A stretch of DNA of 64,000 bases from Betaproteobacteria bacterium (GCA_016861185.1 BOKW01000005.1:1-64000), one strand, 5' to 3'; counted from the first letter of the stretch, positions 24,180-33,038 are shown. Numbers and translations are program-made. Notes: a model not told the origin generated them from the sequence alone.

Positions 24180-24767
24180 CTAGAACTGCACCTTCACCGC
24201 CTTCTTCTCCTCGGGCGACTCGGTCGCCTGCAGCAGCTCGGCGAGCTTGAAGGAGAAGAAGTTCGCGATCACGTTCGACGGGAACTGCTCGACCGCGGTG
24301 TTGTAGCTCATCACCGCGTCGTTGAAGGCCTGGCGCGCGAACGAGATCTTGTTCTCGGTGCCGGTCAGCTCTTCCGAGAGCTGCATCATGTTCTGGTTGG
24401 CCTTGAGGTCCGGATACGCCTCGGCCAGCGCGAAGAGTCTCCCCAGCGCGCCGGTCAGCGCCCCTTCGGCAGCCATCAGCCCCTGGATTGCGGCCGGCGA
24501 GGCCGGATCGGCGGCGGCCGCGGCGTTTGCGCTGACCGCCGTGTTGCGCGCCTTGATCACCGCTTCGAGCGTCTCGCGCTCGTGCTTCATGTACGCCTTG
24601 GCGGTCTCGACCAGGTTGGGGATCAGGTCGTAGCGGCGCTTCAACTGCACGTCGATCTGCGCGAAGGCGTTCTTGAAGCGGTTGCGCAGGTTGACCAGCC
24701 GGTTGTACGCGCCGATCGCCCAGAACACGACCAGCGCGATCAAACCGAAGAAGATGATCCAACCCAT
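24180..24767 (-). CDS. lemA: LemA family protein
   Basis: A 195-residue protein with one N-terminal membrane helix (IIFFGLIALVVFWAIGAYN). The LemA helical domain follows (NRFKNAFAQIDVQLKRRYDL, IPNLVETAKAYMKHE, AEAYPDLKANQNMMQL, FARQAFNDAVMSYNTAVEQF). LemA is a helical inner-membrane protein of unknown biochemical role, nearly always encoded beside a peptidase or TPM-domain protein. Here it precedes the M48 peptidase gene by about 150 bases on the same strand. A possible promoter lies upstream (24853-24880). Confidence 0.95.
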   Translation of the reverse strand: MGWIIFFGLIALVVFWAIGAYNRLVNLRNRFKNAFAQIDVQLKRRYDLIPNLVETAKAYMKHERETLEAVIKARNTAVSANAAAAADPASPAAIQGLMAAEGALTGALGRLFALAEAYPDLKANQNMMQLSEELTGTENKISFARQAFNDAVMSYNTAVEQFPSNVIANFFSFKLAELLQATESPEEKKAVKVQF

Positions 24768-24852
24768 GTCCCGACCTCCAGTTGGTGAGAACGGCCGCTG
24801 GACCGCGCGCCAGCCGCGTCGCCGCCGGGCGACCCCGGCAAAGCGCGCGCGG

Positions 24853-24880
24853 ACTATAAGGCAAAGGCCCCTGCGCGCAA
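24853..24880 (-). promoter_or_regulatory. possible sigma-70 promoter for lemA-M48
   Basis: On the minus strand TTGCGC and TATAGT are separated by 16 bases, about 85 bases upstream of the lemA start. TATAGT is conspicuous in otherwise GC-rich DNA. The -35 match is only partial. The rest of the 397-base gap up to the CHASE2 gene shows no gene. Confidence 0.4.
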
Positions 24881-25164
24881 GCGCGCCGTTCGGACGACTT
24901 GCCGTGCGCGCGAGTTGTCAATTTCCTCGACATGCCGGGAGTCCAACGCAAAGTGTCAACCGCGCCGACAGCGGCGAATCGATTGGCGCTGAACGCAGGT
25001 CCCCTTCTTGACCGCCGTGGCAAGGAGTAACCTGCCCGCACTGCTGACGGCAGCATGACGCCGACACATCGCCGACAGAGCGATTCGCATGCGTTGATTC
25101 GCTCGACGCATACCGACACAAGGCAGCGGATCGTCGCTTCGCGACTCACACGAACGGGGGCGGT

Positions 25165-26712
25165 GTGGGGATCGACACGCGCATGCTGGGACGCGCGGCG
25201 GTGCGAGCCGAAGGGCGTGCGCGCGTCGCCCTGCTCGCGTGGGCCGCGCTGCTCAGCGTGCTGACCGCCTACGCGGCAGGCTGGTTCATCAAGTGGGCGG
25301 ACATCACCGACCCGGACACCCTGAGCTGGCGCCTGTTCGCGTCGGCTGCGCTCGACCACGCCCCGCGGCCGGAGCGCAGCGAATACACGGTGTTGCTGAT
25401 CTCCGACGCGTACTTCGAAGGCGCCTTCCGGCAGCGCTCTCCGCTCGATCGCGGCGAACTGGCGCGTCTGCTCGGAAAGGTCGCCAAGGGTGTGGAACGG
25501 CAGCGCCAACACGTCGTCGCGATCGACCTCGACCTGTCGCCTGCGCCCGACGCGGACGAGCGAGAGCGGCAAGCGCAACACACGCTCGACAAGGCGATCA
25601 TCGAGCTCGCACGCAAGGCGCATGTCGTGCTTCTTTGTCCGTTCGCGCGCACCGAAAACCTGCGCGAACTGCAGAAGGACTGGATGGTGCGGCTGCTGCA
25701 GGCTTTGCGTACGGACCCGGAGGCCAAGGCGCCGTTCGGACTGCAGTTCGCGCGATCGGACCTTCAGATCCAGTCGGGCGGCGTGTACCACTACGGATCC
25801 GACGCGCCGACGCTCGGCGTGCGCGCCGGCCAGGCGCTGGCGGCCGCGCCTGGAACGCAGGATCCCTTCGTCGCCGCCGACATCTGCGCCGATGCCGAAC
25901 ATCGCGGCCGCTCCGATCCCTTGCGCGAGCTGCGGAAGGTCAACTTCACCGGCTACGCGACCCTGCACCGGATCGCAGTGGATGCGACCACGCCGGTCGC
26001 CGAGCTGTTGCGGCATCAGGCCCCGAGGCTGGTCTTCGTCGGCGGCGCCTACGCGCTTGGCGGCGACGCGTACACCGCGGCAATGGGCGAAGAGGTCCCC
26101 GGTGCCGTCCAGCATGCCGCCGTCGCGTATTCGGTCCGCCATCCCGTCGGCGACGCCGAGAAGCTGTACAGCGTGCTGCTGCAGTGGGGCGTCAACCTCA
26201 TCATCCTGCTGATCGGCGCGTATGTCGCGACACCGTTGTTGTCGAAGCTCGACCCCACGGCTTCTGCCGCACTTTCCTACCCCGCATGGCTCGACCGCGC
26301 TTACCGAGATCTGTGGGGCAAAGAGCCCGACCACCCGCCGCGCCAAATGGAAGCGTGGCTGCGTGGACTGATGGCGTGGTTGATCCATGGCGCCGTCTTT
26401 GTCGTGTATGTCGTCGCGCTCGGGTTGGTCTCGGTCGCGCTGTTCGTCGCGTCTTCGATCTGGTTCGAATTCCTGCTCACCGCTGCGTCGGCGTTCCTGA
26501 ACGCGATCGCGAAACAGCGCAAGCCGCAGGCCGCGGCGAGCCCGCCCGAGCAGGACACCGCCACGCGGCGGAACGCGCAGGGCGGGGGCGTGCCCGGAGA
26601 CGAGCGCGCCTCGTCTCTCCGCGGGGACCACGTCTGGCCGGCAATCGTTCTTTTGCGCGGCGCGATCCTGCTGTTCGGCGCGGGCGTCGTGTCGGCGAAG
26701 TTCTTCGAGTGA
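25165..26712 (+). CDS. CHASE2-domain membrane protein
   Basis: A 515-residue protein with one N-terminal membrane helix (about residues 18-38). A large extracytoplasmic CHASE2-like sensor domain spans residues 60-325 (VLLISDAYFEGAFRQRSPLD, AIDLDLSPAPD, LVFVGGAYALGGDAYTAAMG, VPGAVQHAAV). Further membrane helices lie at about 335-355, 395-440 and near the C-terminus. CHASE2 domains usually feed a kinase or cyclase; here no output domain is attached. Start GTG 25165 or ATG 25183. It is followed after 9 bases by an exported protein gene and then an M48 peptidase gene, an apparent three-gene operon. Confidence 0.75.
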   Translation: MGIDTRMLGRAAVRAEGRARVALLAWAALLSVLTAYAAGWFIKWADITDPDTLSWRLFASAALDHAPRPERSEYTVLLISDAYFEGAFRQRSPLDRGELARLLGKVAKGVERQRQHVVAIDLDLSPAPDADERERQAQHTLDKAIIELARKAHVVLLCPFARTENLRELQKDWMVRLLQALRTDPEAKAPFGLQFARSDLQIQSGGVYHYGSDAPTLGVRAGQALAAAPGTQDPFVAADICADAEHRGRSDPLRELRKVNFTGYATLHRIAVDATTPVAELLRHQAPRLVFVGGAYALGGDAYTAAMGEEVPGAVQHAAVAYSVRHPVGDAEKLYSVLLQWGVNLIILLIGAYVATPLLSKLDPTASAALSYPAWLDRAYRDLWGKEPDHPPRQMEAWLRGLMAWLIHGAVFVVYVVALGLVSVALFVASSIWFEFLLTAASAFLNAIAKQRKPQAAASPPEQDTATRRNAQGGGVPGDERASSLRGDHVWPAIVLLRGAILLFGAGVVSAKFFE

Positions 26713-26721
26713 GGTGACACC

Positions 26722-27471
26722 ATGCGCGCACTGGTTCTGGCCCTCGGAATCCTGATCGGCGCCGGACCGGCGCTCGCACAACCGGCAGTCGCAGTCTTCG
26801 ATCCCGCGAAGGGCTTCGAGAAAGATGTTCCCTGCGCGCAGGCGCGCGCGCTGTTCCGCGGCGACTCGGTGCGCACCGTGTGCTACGGCGCCGGCACGGG
26901 GCTCGGCCTGCGCTGCACCGACGTGCCGCTCGCGAACTTCGACGCGTTCTGCCAGCAGGTGACCGCCGAAACGGGCAAAGGCGCCATGAGCCGGCTGCTC
27001 GCGCTCGGACGCGACATCCTGCAGGGCACCGAACGCACGGGCGGCCGCCGCGCGGGCCAGGAGACCTGTCCGATAGGGTTGCCCGAGGGCGAGCTGCTGC
27101 TGCCCGAAGGACAACTCGTGCTCGATCCGCGGGCGGTCGGTGCCGACCAGTTGAGCGCGGTCGCGCTCACCGAAGCCGCGCGCGGTGCGCGCCCCGCGTT
27201 CAGTGCGGCGGCGGTCGGCCCGGCCCCGGTTGCGCTCGACGCCGCGGCGCTGCGCGGCCGCGCATGGTCGCTCACCGGACGCGGCGCGCAGGGCGCATTC
27301 GAGTGCAGGTTCAGCGTCATCGCTGGCGCCGACGCGGACAAGTTCATCGCCGAGTACCGGTCGCTCACGCCCGCCGGAACCGCCGCGCTGCTCGAACGCG
27401 CCGCGTTCTTCCGCCAGCACGACTTCCCGTTCGAGTACTGGCGCGCAGTCGACGCGATCAAGCGCCGTTGA
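26722..27471 (+). CDS. exported protein of unknown function, CHASE2 operon
   Basis: A 249-residue protein with a standard signal peptide (ALVLALGILIGAGPALAQ, cleavage after residue 20). The mature part has Cys residues (PCAQAR, VCYG, RCTD, FCQQ, TCPIG, ECRF) that could form disulfides, and no recognised catalytic motif. An EGELLLPEGQLVLDPRAVGA stretch is followed by an Ala-rich middle. It sits 9 bases after the CHASE2 gene and 21 bases before the M48 gene, so it probably acts with them in the periplasm. Confidence 0.6.
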   Translation: MRALVLALGILIGAGPALAQPAVAVFDPAKGFEKDVPCAQARALFRGDSVRTVCYGAGTGLGLRCTDVPLANFDAFCQQVTAETGKGAMSRLLALGRDILQGTERTGGRRAGQETCPIGLPEGELLLPEGQLVLDPRAVGADQLSAVALTEAARGARPAFSAAAVGPAPVALDAAALRGRAWSLTGRGAQGAFECRFSVIAGADADKFIAEYRSLTPAGTAALLERAAFFRQHDFPFEYWRAVDAIKRR

Positions 27472-27492
27472 ACGCCGCCAAGGAGACGAACC

Positions 27493-28833
27493 ATGCGTGC
27501 CCGTACGTTCACGATCGCTTTGGCCGCCGCGCTGACCGGCCCCGTCGCCAGCGCGCAGCAACCGCCGCTGCAGAACCTGCTGCCGGTGCCGCTCGCGCCG
27601 CCGACCGCACCCAAAGCGAGACAACAGGCCACACCGCCGGCGCCGCCGGCGCTTCCCGGCAAGGGCAAGGTCGAGCTGGCCGCGGTCGCGCAGGACGAAC
27701 GTTGCGAGAAGGTGTTCGAGCCGACGAGTCCGTTGACGATGGCCGCCGACGTGATCAGCGGCTGGGCCACGGCGGCGATGCAGCAGCAGCAGCAAGGCGG
27801 CCGCAAGCCGGTGGAGCAGGAAATGCGCGCGCGTTTCAAGGCGATGTCGCGGACGCAGACGTGGCTGCCGATCGAGATCGAGGAAATGCTCGGCGATACG
27901 ATGCTCGAGAAGAAGAGCCTGGTGAACGAAGCGGAAACGCAGACCGGCCGCAACGCCCCGAAGTATCAGCGCACGCGCGCGCTCTTCGAGCGCATCGTCG
28001 GCGCGCTGCCGCCCGATACCGCATACCGATTCCGTCTTCACTTCAGCCGCGATACGTCGCTGAACCTGGAAGCGCTGCCCGGCGGACATGTCGTCGTCAA
28101 CACCGCGGCGCTCGACGCTAAACAGGAACTGGTCGCGGCGCTGTTTGCGCACGAGATCGCGCACGTCACCAAGCGCCACTACACGCGCGAGATCCAGGGC
28201 TACATCGCCGACACCGTGACGGTCACCGAAGTCGTCAGCGCGCTGGCGTCCGGCAAGCCGGACAAGCAGCGCGCCGCCGCGTGGTTCGCCGGCGTGCACT
28301 ACCTCGACAAGCTGTTCTCCAAGTTCTACGAGGACCAGGAGCTCGAGGCCGACGCCTGCATTCCGCGGCTCCTGAAGGCGGCGGGCGTGGAGTACGAACC
28401 CGCGATGCTCGCCTTCGAGGAGTGGGCGCTGGACCGCAGGACGGCGGCCAACCAGGGACGCGCGTTCTTCGAGCGGCGCCACCCGCATTCGGAAAAGCGC
28501 GTCACGGTCCTGAAGTCCTCGGGCCGCCACTGGAGCACGCGCGAGGCGCGCATGGCCGAGGCCGGCGAAGGCGGCAAGCGGCTCAGCGCGCCCGCCGACA
28601 ACGCGGACGCGACGCGCTCGTCGCTCGCACCCGACCCCGCACCCGCCGCGGGCGAGCGTTCCGACGCGGGCCGGGCCAGCGCACCGGCGCCCGCTGCGGC
28701 GAAGGCCGAGGGCGCGGCTGAACCGAAGTCCGGCTCGATCTTCGATCGGGCGCGCCGCTCGCTGCGCAAGCTCGCCGACGATGCGGGCAAGGCGCCGGCG
28801 CAGCAGGACGACCCGAACACGCGCGGCAACTGA
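27493..28833 (+). CDS. periplasmic M48 family metalloprotease
   Basis: A 446-residue zinc protease with a signal peptide (residues 1-22, AAALTGPVASAQQ). The zinc motif ALFAHEIAHVTKRH is near residue 220 and the third ligand motif DQELEADACIPRLL near 290. The C-terminal 100 residues are low-complexity, rich in Ala/Pro/Asp. LoiP/BepA-like relatives degrade or help assemble outer-membrane proteins. It is last in the CHASE2 operon, with AAGGAGACG upstream of the ATG. This is one of three M48 genes in the window. Confidence 0.85.
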   Translation: MRARTFTIALAAALTGPVASAQQPPLQNLLPVPLAPPTAPKARQQATPPAPPALPGKGKVELAAVAQDERCEKVFEPTSPLTMAADVISGWATAAMQQQQQGGRKPVEQEMRARFKAMSRTQTWLPIEIEEMLGDTMLEKKSLVNEAETQTGRNAPKYQRTRALFERIVGALPPDTAYRFRLHFSRDTSLNLEALPGGHVVVNTAALDAKQELVAALFAHEIAHVTKRHYTREIQGYIADTVTVTEVVSALASGKPDKQRAAAWFAGVHYLDKLFSKFYEDQELEADACIPRLLKAAGVEYEPAMLAFEEWALDRRTAANQGRAFFERRHPHSEKRVTVLKSSGRHWSTREARMAEAGEGGKRLSAPADNADATRSSLAPDPAPAAGERSDAGRASAPAPAAAKAEGAAEPKSGSIFDRARRSLRKLADDAGKAPAQQDDPNTRGN

Positions 28834-28849
28834 AGCGCCGGCGCGGGCG

Positions 28850-29500
28850 CTACTTGCGCTGCGACTCCGGCGCGGCGGGCGTGCCGCGCAGCTCCTCGAG
28901 TTCCTTCTCGGTGATGTAGTCGAAGGCCTTGACCACGCCGAGCACGTCGGAGACGCGGGCCGCGACCTGCGCGGCGGCGTCGCCTTCCGCCGGCGTCACG
29001 CGGCCCAGCAGGTAGACGATCGCGCGTTCGGTCGTGACCTTGACGACGCCCGACTGCACCTTCTTCGACTCGAGGAAGGCCGCGCGCACCTTGCCCGAGA
29101 TCGCGGTGTCCTTGGTGCGCGAGCCGATGCTGGACAGCTGACCGATGCCTAGCTCGTTGAGCACCGCGCGCACGTTCTCCGCGTTGGCCGCGATCCGCTC
29201 GGCCTCGGCCTTCGCCTCAGCGGTCGGCACTTCGCCCGTCAGCAGCACCTTGCGGTTGTAGCTGGTGACGTTGATGTTGATCGTGCCGCGCTCGAAGCGA
29301 TCCGCCAGCGCGCGATTGATCCGGCGTTCGATCGCCTCGTCCTCGAGCTGGATGCCGACCGACCTGCGGTCCGACGCGACGATCGCGCCGCCGACCATCG
29401 CGCCGCCGACGACGATCGGCGCGCAGCCCGCGATCGTCAGCGCCGCAGCGCCCGCCGCCGCGAAACGCAGCGTCCATCGTTTGATGCTCAGTTGCTTCAC
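28850..29500 (-). CDS. dolP: BON-domain lipoprotein, DolP/YraP-like
   Basis: A 216-residue lipoprotein with signal peptide and lipobox LTIAGC, Cys near residue 25. Two BON domains follow (INRALADRFERGTININV, VLLTGEVPTAEAKAEAERIA and AISGKVRAAFLESKKVQSG, IVYLLGRVTPAEGDAA). DolP is an outer-membrane lipoprotein that keeps envelope integrity and localises to the division site. The start is GTG 29500 because AGGAGGG lies five bases upstream; the longer open frame crosses a repeat element. Synteny with yraN, lpoA and rsmI supports the name. Confidence 0.85.
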   Translation of the reverse strand: MKQLSIKRWTLRFAAAGAAALTIAGCAPIVVGGAMVGGAIVASDRRSVGIQLEDEAIERRINRALADRFERGTININVTSYNRKVLLTGEVPTAEAKAEAERIAANAENVRAVLNELGIGQLSSIGSRTKDTAISGKVRAAFLESKKVQSGVVKVTTERAIVYLLGRVTPAEGDAAAQVAARVSDVLGVVKAFDYITEKELEELRGTPAAPESQRK

Positions 29501-29536
29501 TTCAGCCCTCCTGGCCTTCGCGCCCTTCAACAAGCC

Positions 29537-29572
29537 GTGTCCTGAACCCGTCGAAGGGCTCAGGACGAACGG
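29537..29572. repeat. GTCGAAGG palindromic repeat
   Basis: CCTGAACCCGTCGAAGGGCT followed by CAGGACGAACGG forms an imperfect palindrome (CCTGAnCCC..GGGnTCAGG). A half copy lies at 31293-31316. Elements of this kind are dispersed in many proteobacterial genomes. A further AATCC/TCGAACC-type run follows at 29590-29627. Confidence 0.6.
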
Positions 29573-29632
29573 GTCCTTGTGCGTCATGTCGCTGAATCCT
29601 GAATCCTCGAACCTCGAACCTCGATCCTCACC

Positions 29633-30025
29633 TCACCCTTCCGCGGCAAACGCGTCGCGGATCCATTCGGTGACGCCGTTCGCATCGGCGGTGATCACGT
29701 CGAAGCGGCACGGCGGCAGCTTCTTGCCCGCGCCATACCGCTCGACGAGGTAGTGCTGCGCCGCGCGCACGAGTCGCTTGCGCTTGAACGCGTCGACGCT
29801 CGCGCCGGCGCCGCCGAAGCGCGTGCCGCTGCGCAGCCGCACCTCGACGAAAGCGAGCACGCCGCCGTCGAGCGCGATCACGTCCAGCTCGCCTTCGCGA
29901 TAGCGCACGTTGCGCGCGACGATGCGGCAGCCGTGCGCGGCGAGGTGCGCGCACGCGGCCTGCTCGGCCGCGTCGCCGGCGCGCTGCTTGGGCGTGCGCA
30001 CGCCGCTTGCGCGGACCGCCTTCAA
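29633..30025 (-). CDS. yraN: YraN/UPF0102 family protein
   Basis: A 130-residue protein with the UPF0102 signature: KQRAGDAAEQAACAHL near the N-terminus, then CRIVARNVRYREGELDVIAL and AFVEVRLRS. This family has an endonuclease-like (Holliday-junction-resolvase-like) fold with acidic residues in the E-x-D and E-V-R positions, but activity is not established for most members. It lies between lpoA and the BON lipoprotein on the same strand, as in the common rsmI/lpoA/yraN/dolP arrangement. Confidence 0.92.
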   Translation of the reverse strand: MKAVRASGVRTPKQRAGDAAEQAACAHLAAHGCRIVARNVRYREGELDVIALDGGVLAFVEVRLRSGTRFGGAGASVDAFKRKRLVRAAQHYLVERYGAGKKLPPCRFDVITADANGVTEWIRDAFAAEG

Positions 30026-30046
30026 CGCCGCGTCCTCATCGCCCGC

Positions 30047-31288
30047 TCACCGCGCCAGGCCGCGGCGCTCGACCTTGCCGTTGCGGAAGACCGCGAGCGT
30101 GGGCACGCGTTCCACGCGCGCGCTGCGGTCGCGGTCGACGCCGAGCGCGCCGGTGACGCCGTCCAGGCCGAAGCTGCGCCGGCCCTGCACCCATTCGATC
30201 GCCAGACGGAACGCGTCGATGCCGAGCGCGTACAGCCGCTGCAGTTCGCCCGACAGCGCCTGCTCGGGCTTCGGATGCACGACGACCGCGAGGTGATCGG
30301 GCTCGAGCAGCCACGGCATGTCGACGAAGTTCACGCCTTCCAGCTCGGGCGCGAGCAGCGCGGCTTCGGCGCCGCCGAGGTTGACCTGCGAGGTCGCGTA
30401 CAGCCGCAGCGCGGGCGGCAGGCGCGGACGCACCGCGGCGGCGTCGCGCGCTTCGAGCGCGAGGAACACGGCTTCGAGCCTGGCGGCGGCGATCGCGTCC
30501 GACAGCGCCTGCAGCGTGTCGTAGCTCACGCGCATCGGATACAGCGTCGCGGCCTGCCCCGCTTCGCGCAGCGCGTCGCGGAAAGCGTTGCCCATGCGGC
30601 GCGCGAGCGGCGATTCGCCGACGATGACCATGAAGCGTGGCGCGGCGGGCGGCGCGCCCACCGGCGGCGGCATCGGCAGCTCGCGCAGCGCCGCAGCGAC
30701 GATCTGGCGCGCTTCCAGCTCGATCGATACGCCGAAGGCGAGCACGTGCGGCGCGAGGCCGATGTCGCTTTCCGGCAGGTTCAGCGTGACCACCGGCAGA
30801 GGCGCGGCGACGCGGCCGCTGCCCAGCGCGTTGACCGCGTCGCGCGTCAGCGGTCCGACCGCGATGTCGGCGCCGCGGTCGCGCGCGCTCTTCAACGCGG
30901 CGGCAAGCTGCGCGGGGCCCTCTTCCAGCTCGACGAGCTGGATCGTCGCGTTCGTTCCCGAGACCGACTGCGCGGCGAAGAAACCCTGCCGCACCGTTTC
31001 CGCGGCGCGCGCGAAAGGCGTGGTCTGCGCGGGCAGGATCAGCGCGATCGTCGGCGGCTTGGGCGGCGGCAGCGGCGCGGGCTGCGCCGCGGCGCCCGGC
31101 TGCGGCACCGTCGCCGGTTGCGCGCCCGCTGCCGGCGTCTCCGCTTGAACGATCGGTGCCGCCGGCGGCGGCGCGCTGCTCGGCGTTTGCGGTGCCGGCG
31201 CGGGCGGCGGCTGCGTTGTCGGCACCTGCGCGCACGAGGACAATGCGAGCAGCGCGCACGCGGCGAGCCATGGCGTACAGCGCTGCAT
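30047..31288 (-). CDS. lpoA: penicillin-binding protein activator, LpoA/LppC-type lipoprotein
   Basis: A 413-residue lipoprotein: signal peptide with lipobox LSSC, then a Pro/Ala/Gln-rich linker to about residue 90. A periplasmic-binding-protein-like domain follows (IALILPAQTTPFARAAETVR, ADIAVGPLTRDAVNALG, FMVIVGESPLARRMGNAFRD). LpoA from the outer membrane stimulates the transpeptidase PBP1A; betaproteobacterial members lack the N-terminal TPR domain of the E. coli protein, as here. The end (VPTLAVFRNGKVERRGLAR) resembles that of its family. The gene is divergent from rsmI, as is usual. Confidence 0.85.
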   Translation of the reverse strand: MQRCTPWLAACALLALSSCAQVPTTQPPPAPAPQTPSSAPPPAAPIVQAETPAAGAQPATVPQPGAAAQPAPLPPPKPPTIALILPAQTTPFARAAETVRQGFFAAQSVSGTNATIQLVELEEGPAQLAAALKSARDRGADIAVGPLTRDAVNALGSGRVAAPLPVVTLNLPESDIGLAPHVLAFGVSIELEARQIVAAALRELPMPPPVGAPPAAPRFMVIVGESPLARRMGNAFRDALREAGQAATLYPMRVSYDTLQALSDAIAAARLEAVFLALEARDAAAVRPRLPPALRLYATSQVNLGGAEAALLAPELEGVNFVDMPWLLEPDHLAVVVHPKPEQALSGELQRLYALGIDAFRLAIEWVQGRRSFGLDGVTGALGVDRDRSARVERVPTLAVFRNGKVERRGLAR

Positions 31289-31292
31289 CAGG

Positions 31293-31316
31293 CTGTGTCC
31301 TGAGCCTGTCGAAGGG
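31293..31316. repeat. GTCGAAGG repeat, half copy
   Basis: GTGTCCTGAGCCTGTCGAAG and a following GGAA match one arm of the palindrome at 29537-29572. It lies in the short gap between the divergent lpoA and rsmI starts. Confidence 0.55.
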
Positions 31317-31334
31317 AAGCTTGCGGCTTTCACG

Positions 31335-32246
31335 ATGGAATCGAAGAGCGGGCGTGCGCCCGGGTGGCTGGTCGAAGCGAGCGGTGTCGCGGCGCAGGCG
31401 TTTCCCACCGGCGCATTGTATGTAGTCGCCACGCCGATCGGAAACGCCGCCGACATTACGGTGCGCGCGTGGTGGGTGCTATCGCATGTCGACGCGATCG
31501 CGGCCGAAGACACGCGCACGACGCGCGCGCTGCTCGAGCGCTACGGCATTTCCGCAAGGCTCGTCGCCGCGCACGAGCACAACGAGCGCGCGGCCGCACA
31601 GCGCATCGTCGAGCGGCTGCGCGCGGGCGAGCGCGTCGCGCTGGTCACCGACGCGGGCACGCCGGCGATCTCCGATCCCGGCGCGCGCATCGTGCGCGCG
31701 GTGCTCGACGCGGGGCAGCGCGTCGTGCCGATCCCGGGCGCGAGCAGCTTCACGGCGGCGGCCAGCGCCGCCGGCATCGACGCCGACGAAGTGCGCTTCG
31801 TCGGTTTCCTGCCCGCGGGCGCGAACAAACGCGCCGAACGCCTGCGCGCGATCGCAGCCGACTCCGCCGCCTGCGTGCTGTTCGAAGCGCCGCACCGCTT
31901 CGCCGATACCGCGCGCGAACTGGCCGCCGCGCTCGATCCCGGCAGGCGGGTCGTCGTCGCGCGCGAGCTGACGAAGAAATTCGAGACGATCGTCGCGCTC
32001 GCAGCGCGCGATCTGCCCGCCTGGGTCGAGCGCCACGAGGCGCGCGGCGAATACGCGATCGTGATCGACGCGGCCGGGGGCACGCGCGCCGCCGCGCTCG
32101 ACGAAACGACGCGCCTCTGGCTCGCCGCGCTGGCCGAAGAGCTGCCCGCCGCGCGCGCCGCCGCGGTCGCCGCCAAGGCGACGGGACTGCCGCGGGAGTT
32201 GCTGTATCGCGAGCTCACTGCGTTGCGCGGCGGGAGCACTCGTTGA
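31335..32246 (+). CDS. rsmI: 16S rRNA (cytidine(1402)-2'-O)-methyltransferase
   Basis: RsmI uses S-adenosylmethionine to 2'-O-methylate C1402 of 16S rRNA in the decoding centre. The 303-residue protein has the tetrapyrrole-methylase-type start GALYVVATPIGNAADITVRA and EDTRTTRALLERYGI. ALVTDAGTPAISDPGARIV, PIPGASSFTAA and FEAPHRFADTARE follow. About 25 extra residues precede the first motif, so the start may be downstream of ATG 31335. Divergent from lpoA. Confidence 0.95.
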   Translation: MESKSGRAPGWLVEASGVAAQAFPTGALYVVATPIGNAADITVRAWWVLSHVDAIAAEDTRTTRALLERYGISARLVAAHEHNERAAAQRIVERLRAGERVALVTDAGTPAISDPGARIVRAVLDAGQRVVPIPGASSFTAAASAAGIDADEVRFVGFLPAGANKRAERLRAIAADSAACVLFEAPHRFADTARELAAALDPGRRVVVARELTKKFETIVALAARDLPAWVERHEARGEYAIVIDAAGGTRAAALDETTRLWLAALAEELPAARAAAVAAKATGLPRELLYRELTALRGGSTR

Positions 32247-32292
32247 CACTTGCCGAAAGCCCGCGGCTTGGCGCCGGCGCCAAGGTCGGCGT

Positions 32293-32366
32293 CCCTCACC
32301 CTCTATCCCTCTCCCGGAGGGAGAGGGAAGAAAGCTCCTCTCCCCGCTTCCGGGGAGAGGGAAACG
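32293..32366. repeat. dispersed CTCTCCC/GGGAGAGG hairpin repeats, two in tandem
   Basis: CCCTCACC..CCCTCTCCCGGAGGGAGAGGG is followed at once by a second hairpin CTCTCCCCGCTTCCGGGGAG. It sits between the convergent rsmI and OmpA-like genes and could serve as a bidirectional terminator. Related copies: 5696-5735 and within lipB. Confidence 0.6.
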
Positions 32367-32369
32367 AAG

Positions 32370-33038
32370 CTACTGCGCCGGCGCCGCTTCGGCGATGTAG
32401 ATCTCGACGCGGCGGTTCTGCGCGCGGCCGGCTTCGGTGTCGTTGCTGGCGATCGGTTCCCGTTCGCCGCGGCCTTCGATCGCGATGCGCTGCGCAGCGA
32501 CGCCGCGCGCGACGAGGCGGTCGCGCGTCGCCTGCGCACGCGCGACCGACAGCGGATTGTTGACTGCGTCGGTACCGGTCGAATCGGTGTGGCCGACGAT
32601 CTGGATCGTGGTCACTGTGTGCTCGTTCATCGTCGCGGCGAAGCGGTCGAGCACGCCGCCGAGCGCGGGCTTGATCTCGGAGCGGTTCACGTCGAAGCCG
32701 GCGTCGGCCGGAATGTTGAGCTTCAGCCGGTTGTCGGCCGTACGCGTCACGTCGATGCCGGTGCCGCGCGAAGCCTGCTCCATCTTCTGGCGCTGCTCCT
32801 CCATCTTCTTGCTCCACACGTAACCGCCGATCGCGCCGACCGCGGCGCCGACCGCCGCACCCGTGGTCGCGCTGCGGCTGCGGTTGCCGCCGGCCGTGGC
32901 CGCGCCGATCACCGCGCCCGCCACCGCGCCGATGCCGGCGCCGGTCGCGGTGCCCTTCTGCGTTTCGGTCATGTTGGCGCAGCCGGTCAACGCCACGGCC
33001 GCAGCCGCCGTCACTGCAACGAGGTGTCCGAGTTTCAT
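32370..33038 (-). CDS. OmpA-family lipoprotein
   Basis: A 222-residue lipoprotein with lipobox VALTGC. A Gly-rich segment of glycine-zipper type follows (GAGIGAVAGAVIGAATAGG, AVGAAVGAIGGYVW), then a C-terminal OmpA peptidoglycan-binding domain (TTIQIVGHTDSTGTDAVNN, LSVARAQATRDRLVARGV, EGRGEREPIASNDT, GRAQNRRVEIYI). The protein should anchor the outer membrane to the cell wall. ATG 33038 is chosen as it gives a normal lipoprotein signal; the frame extends 26 codons further without support. Confidence 0.9.
   Translation of the reverse strand: MKLGHLVAVTAAAAVALTGCANMTETQKGTATGAGIGAVAGAVIGAATAGGNRSRSATTGAAVGAAVGAIGGYVWSKKMEEQRQKMEQASRGTGIDVTRTADNRLKLNIPADAGFDVNRSEIKPALGGVLDRFAATMNEHTVTTIQIVGHTDSTGTDAVNNPLSVARAQATRDRLVARGVAAQRIAIEGRGEREPIASNDTEAGRAQNRRVEIYIAEAAPAQ

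Noticed and set aside
25012..25035. TTGACC as a -35 box for the CHASE2 operon
   Set aside because: No acceptable -10 hexamer lies 16-18 bases downstream.
24121..28530. A 1469-codon open frame on the minus strand
   Set aside because: It runs antisense through the CHASE2, exported-protein and M48 genes. Its translation is Arg/Ala/Gly-rich without domains, a known effect of high-GC codon use.
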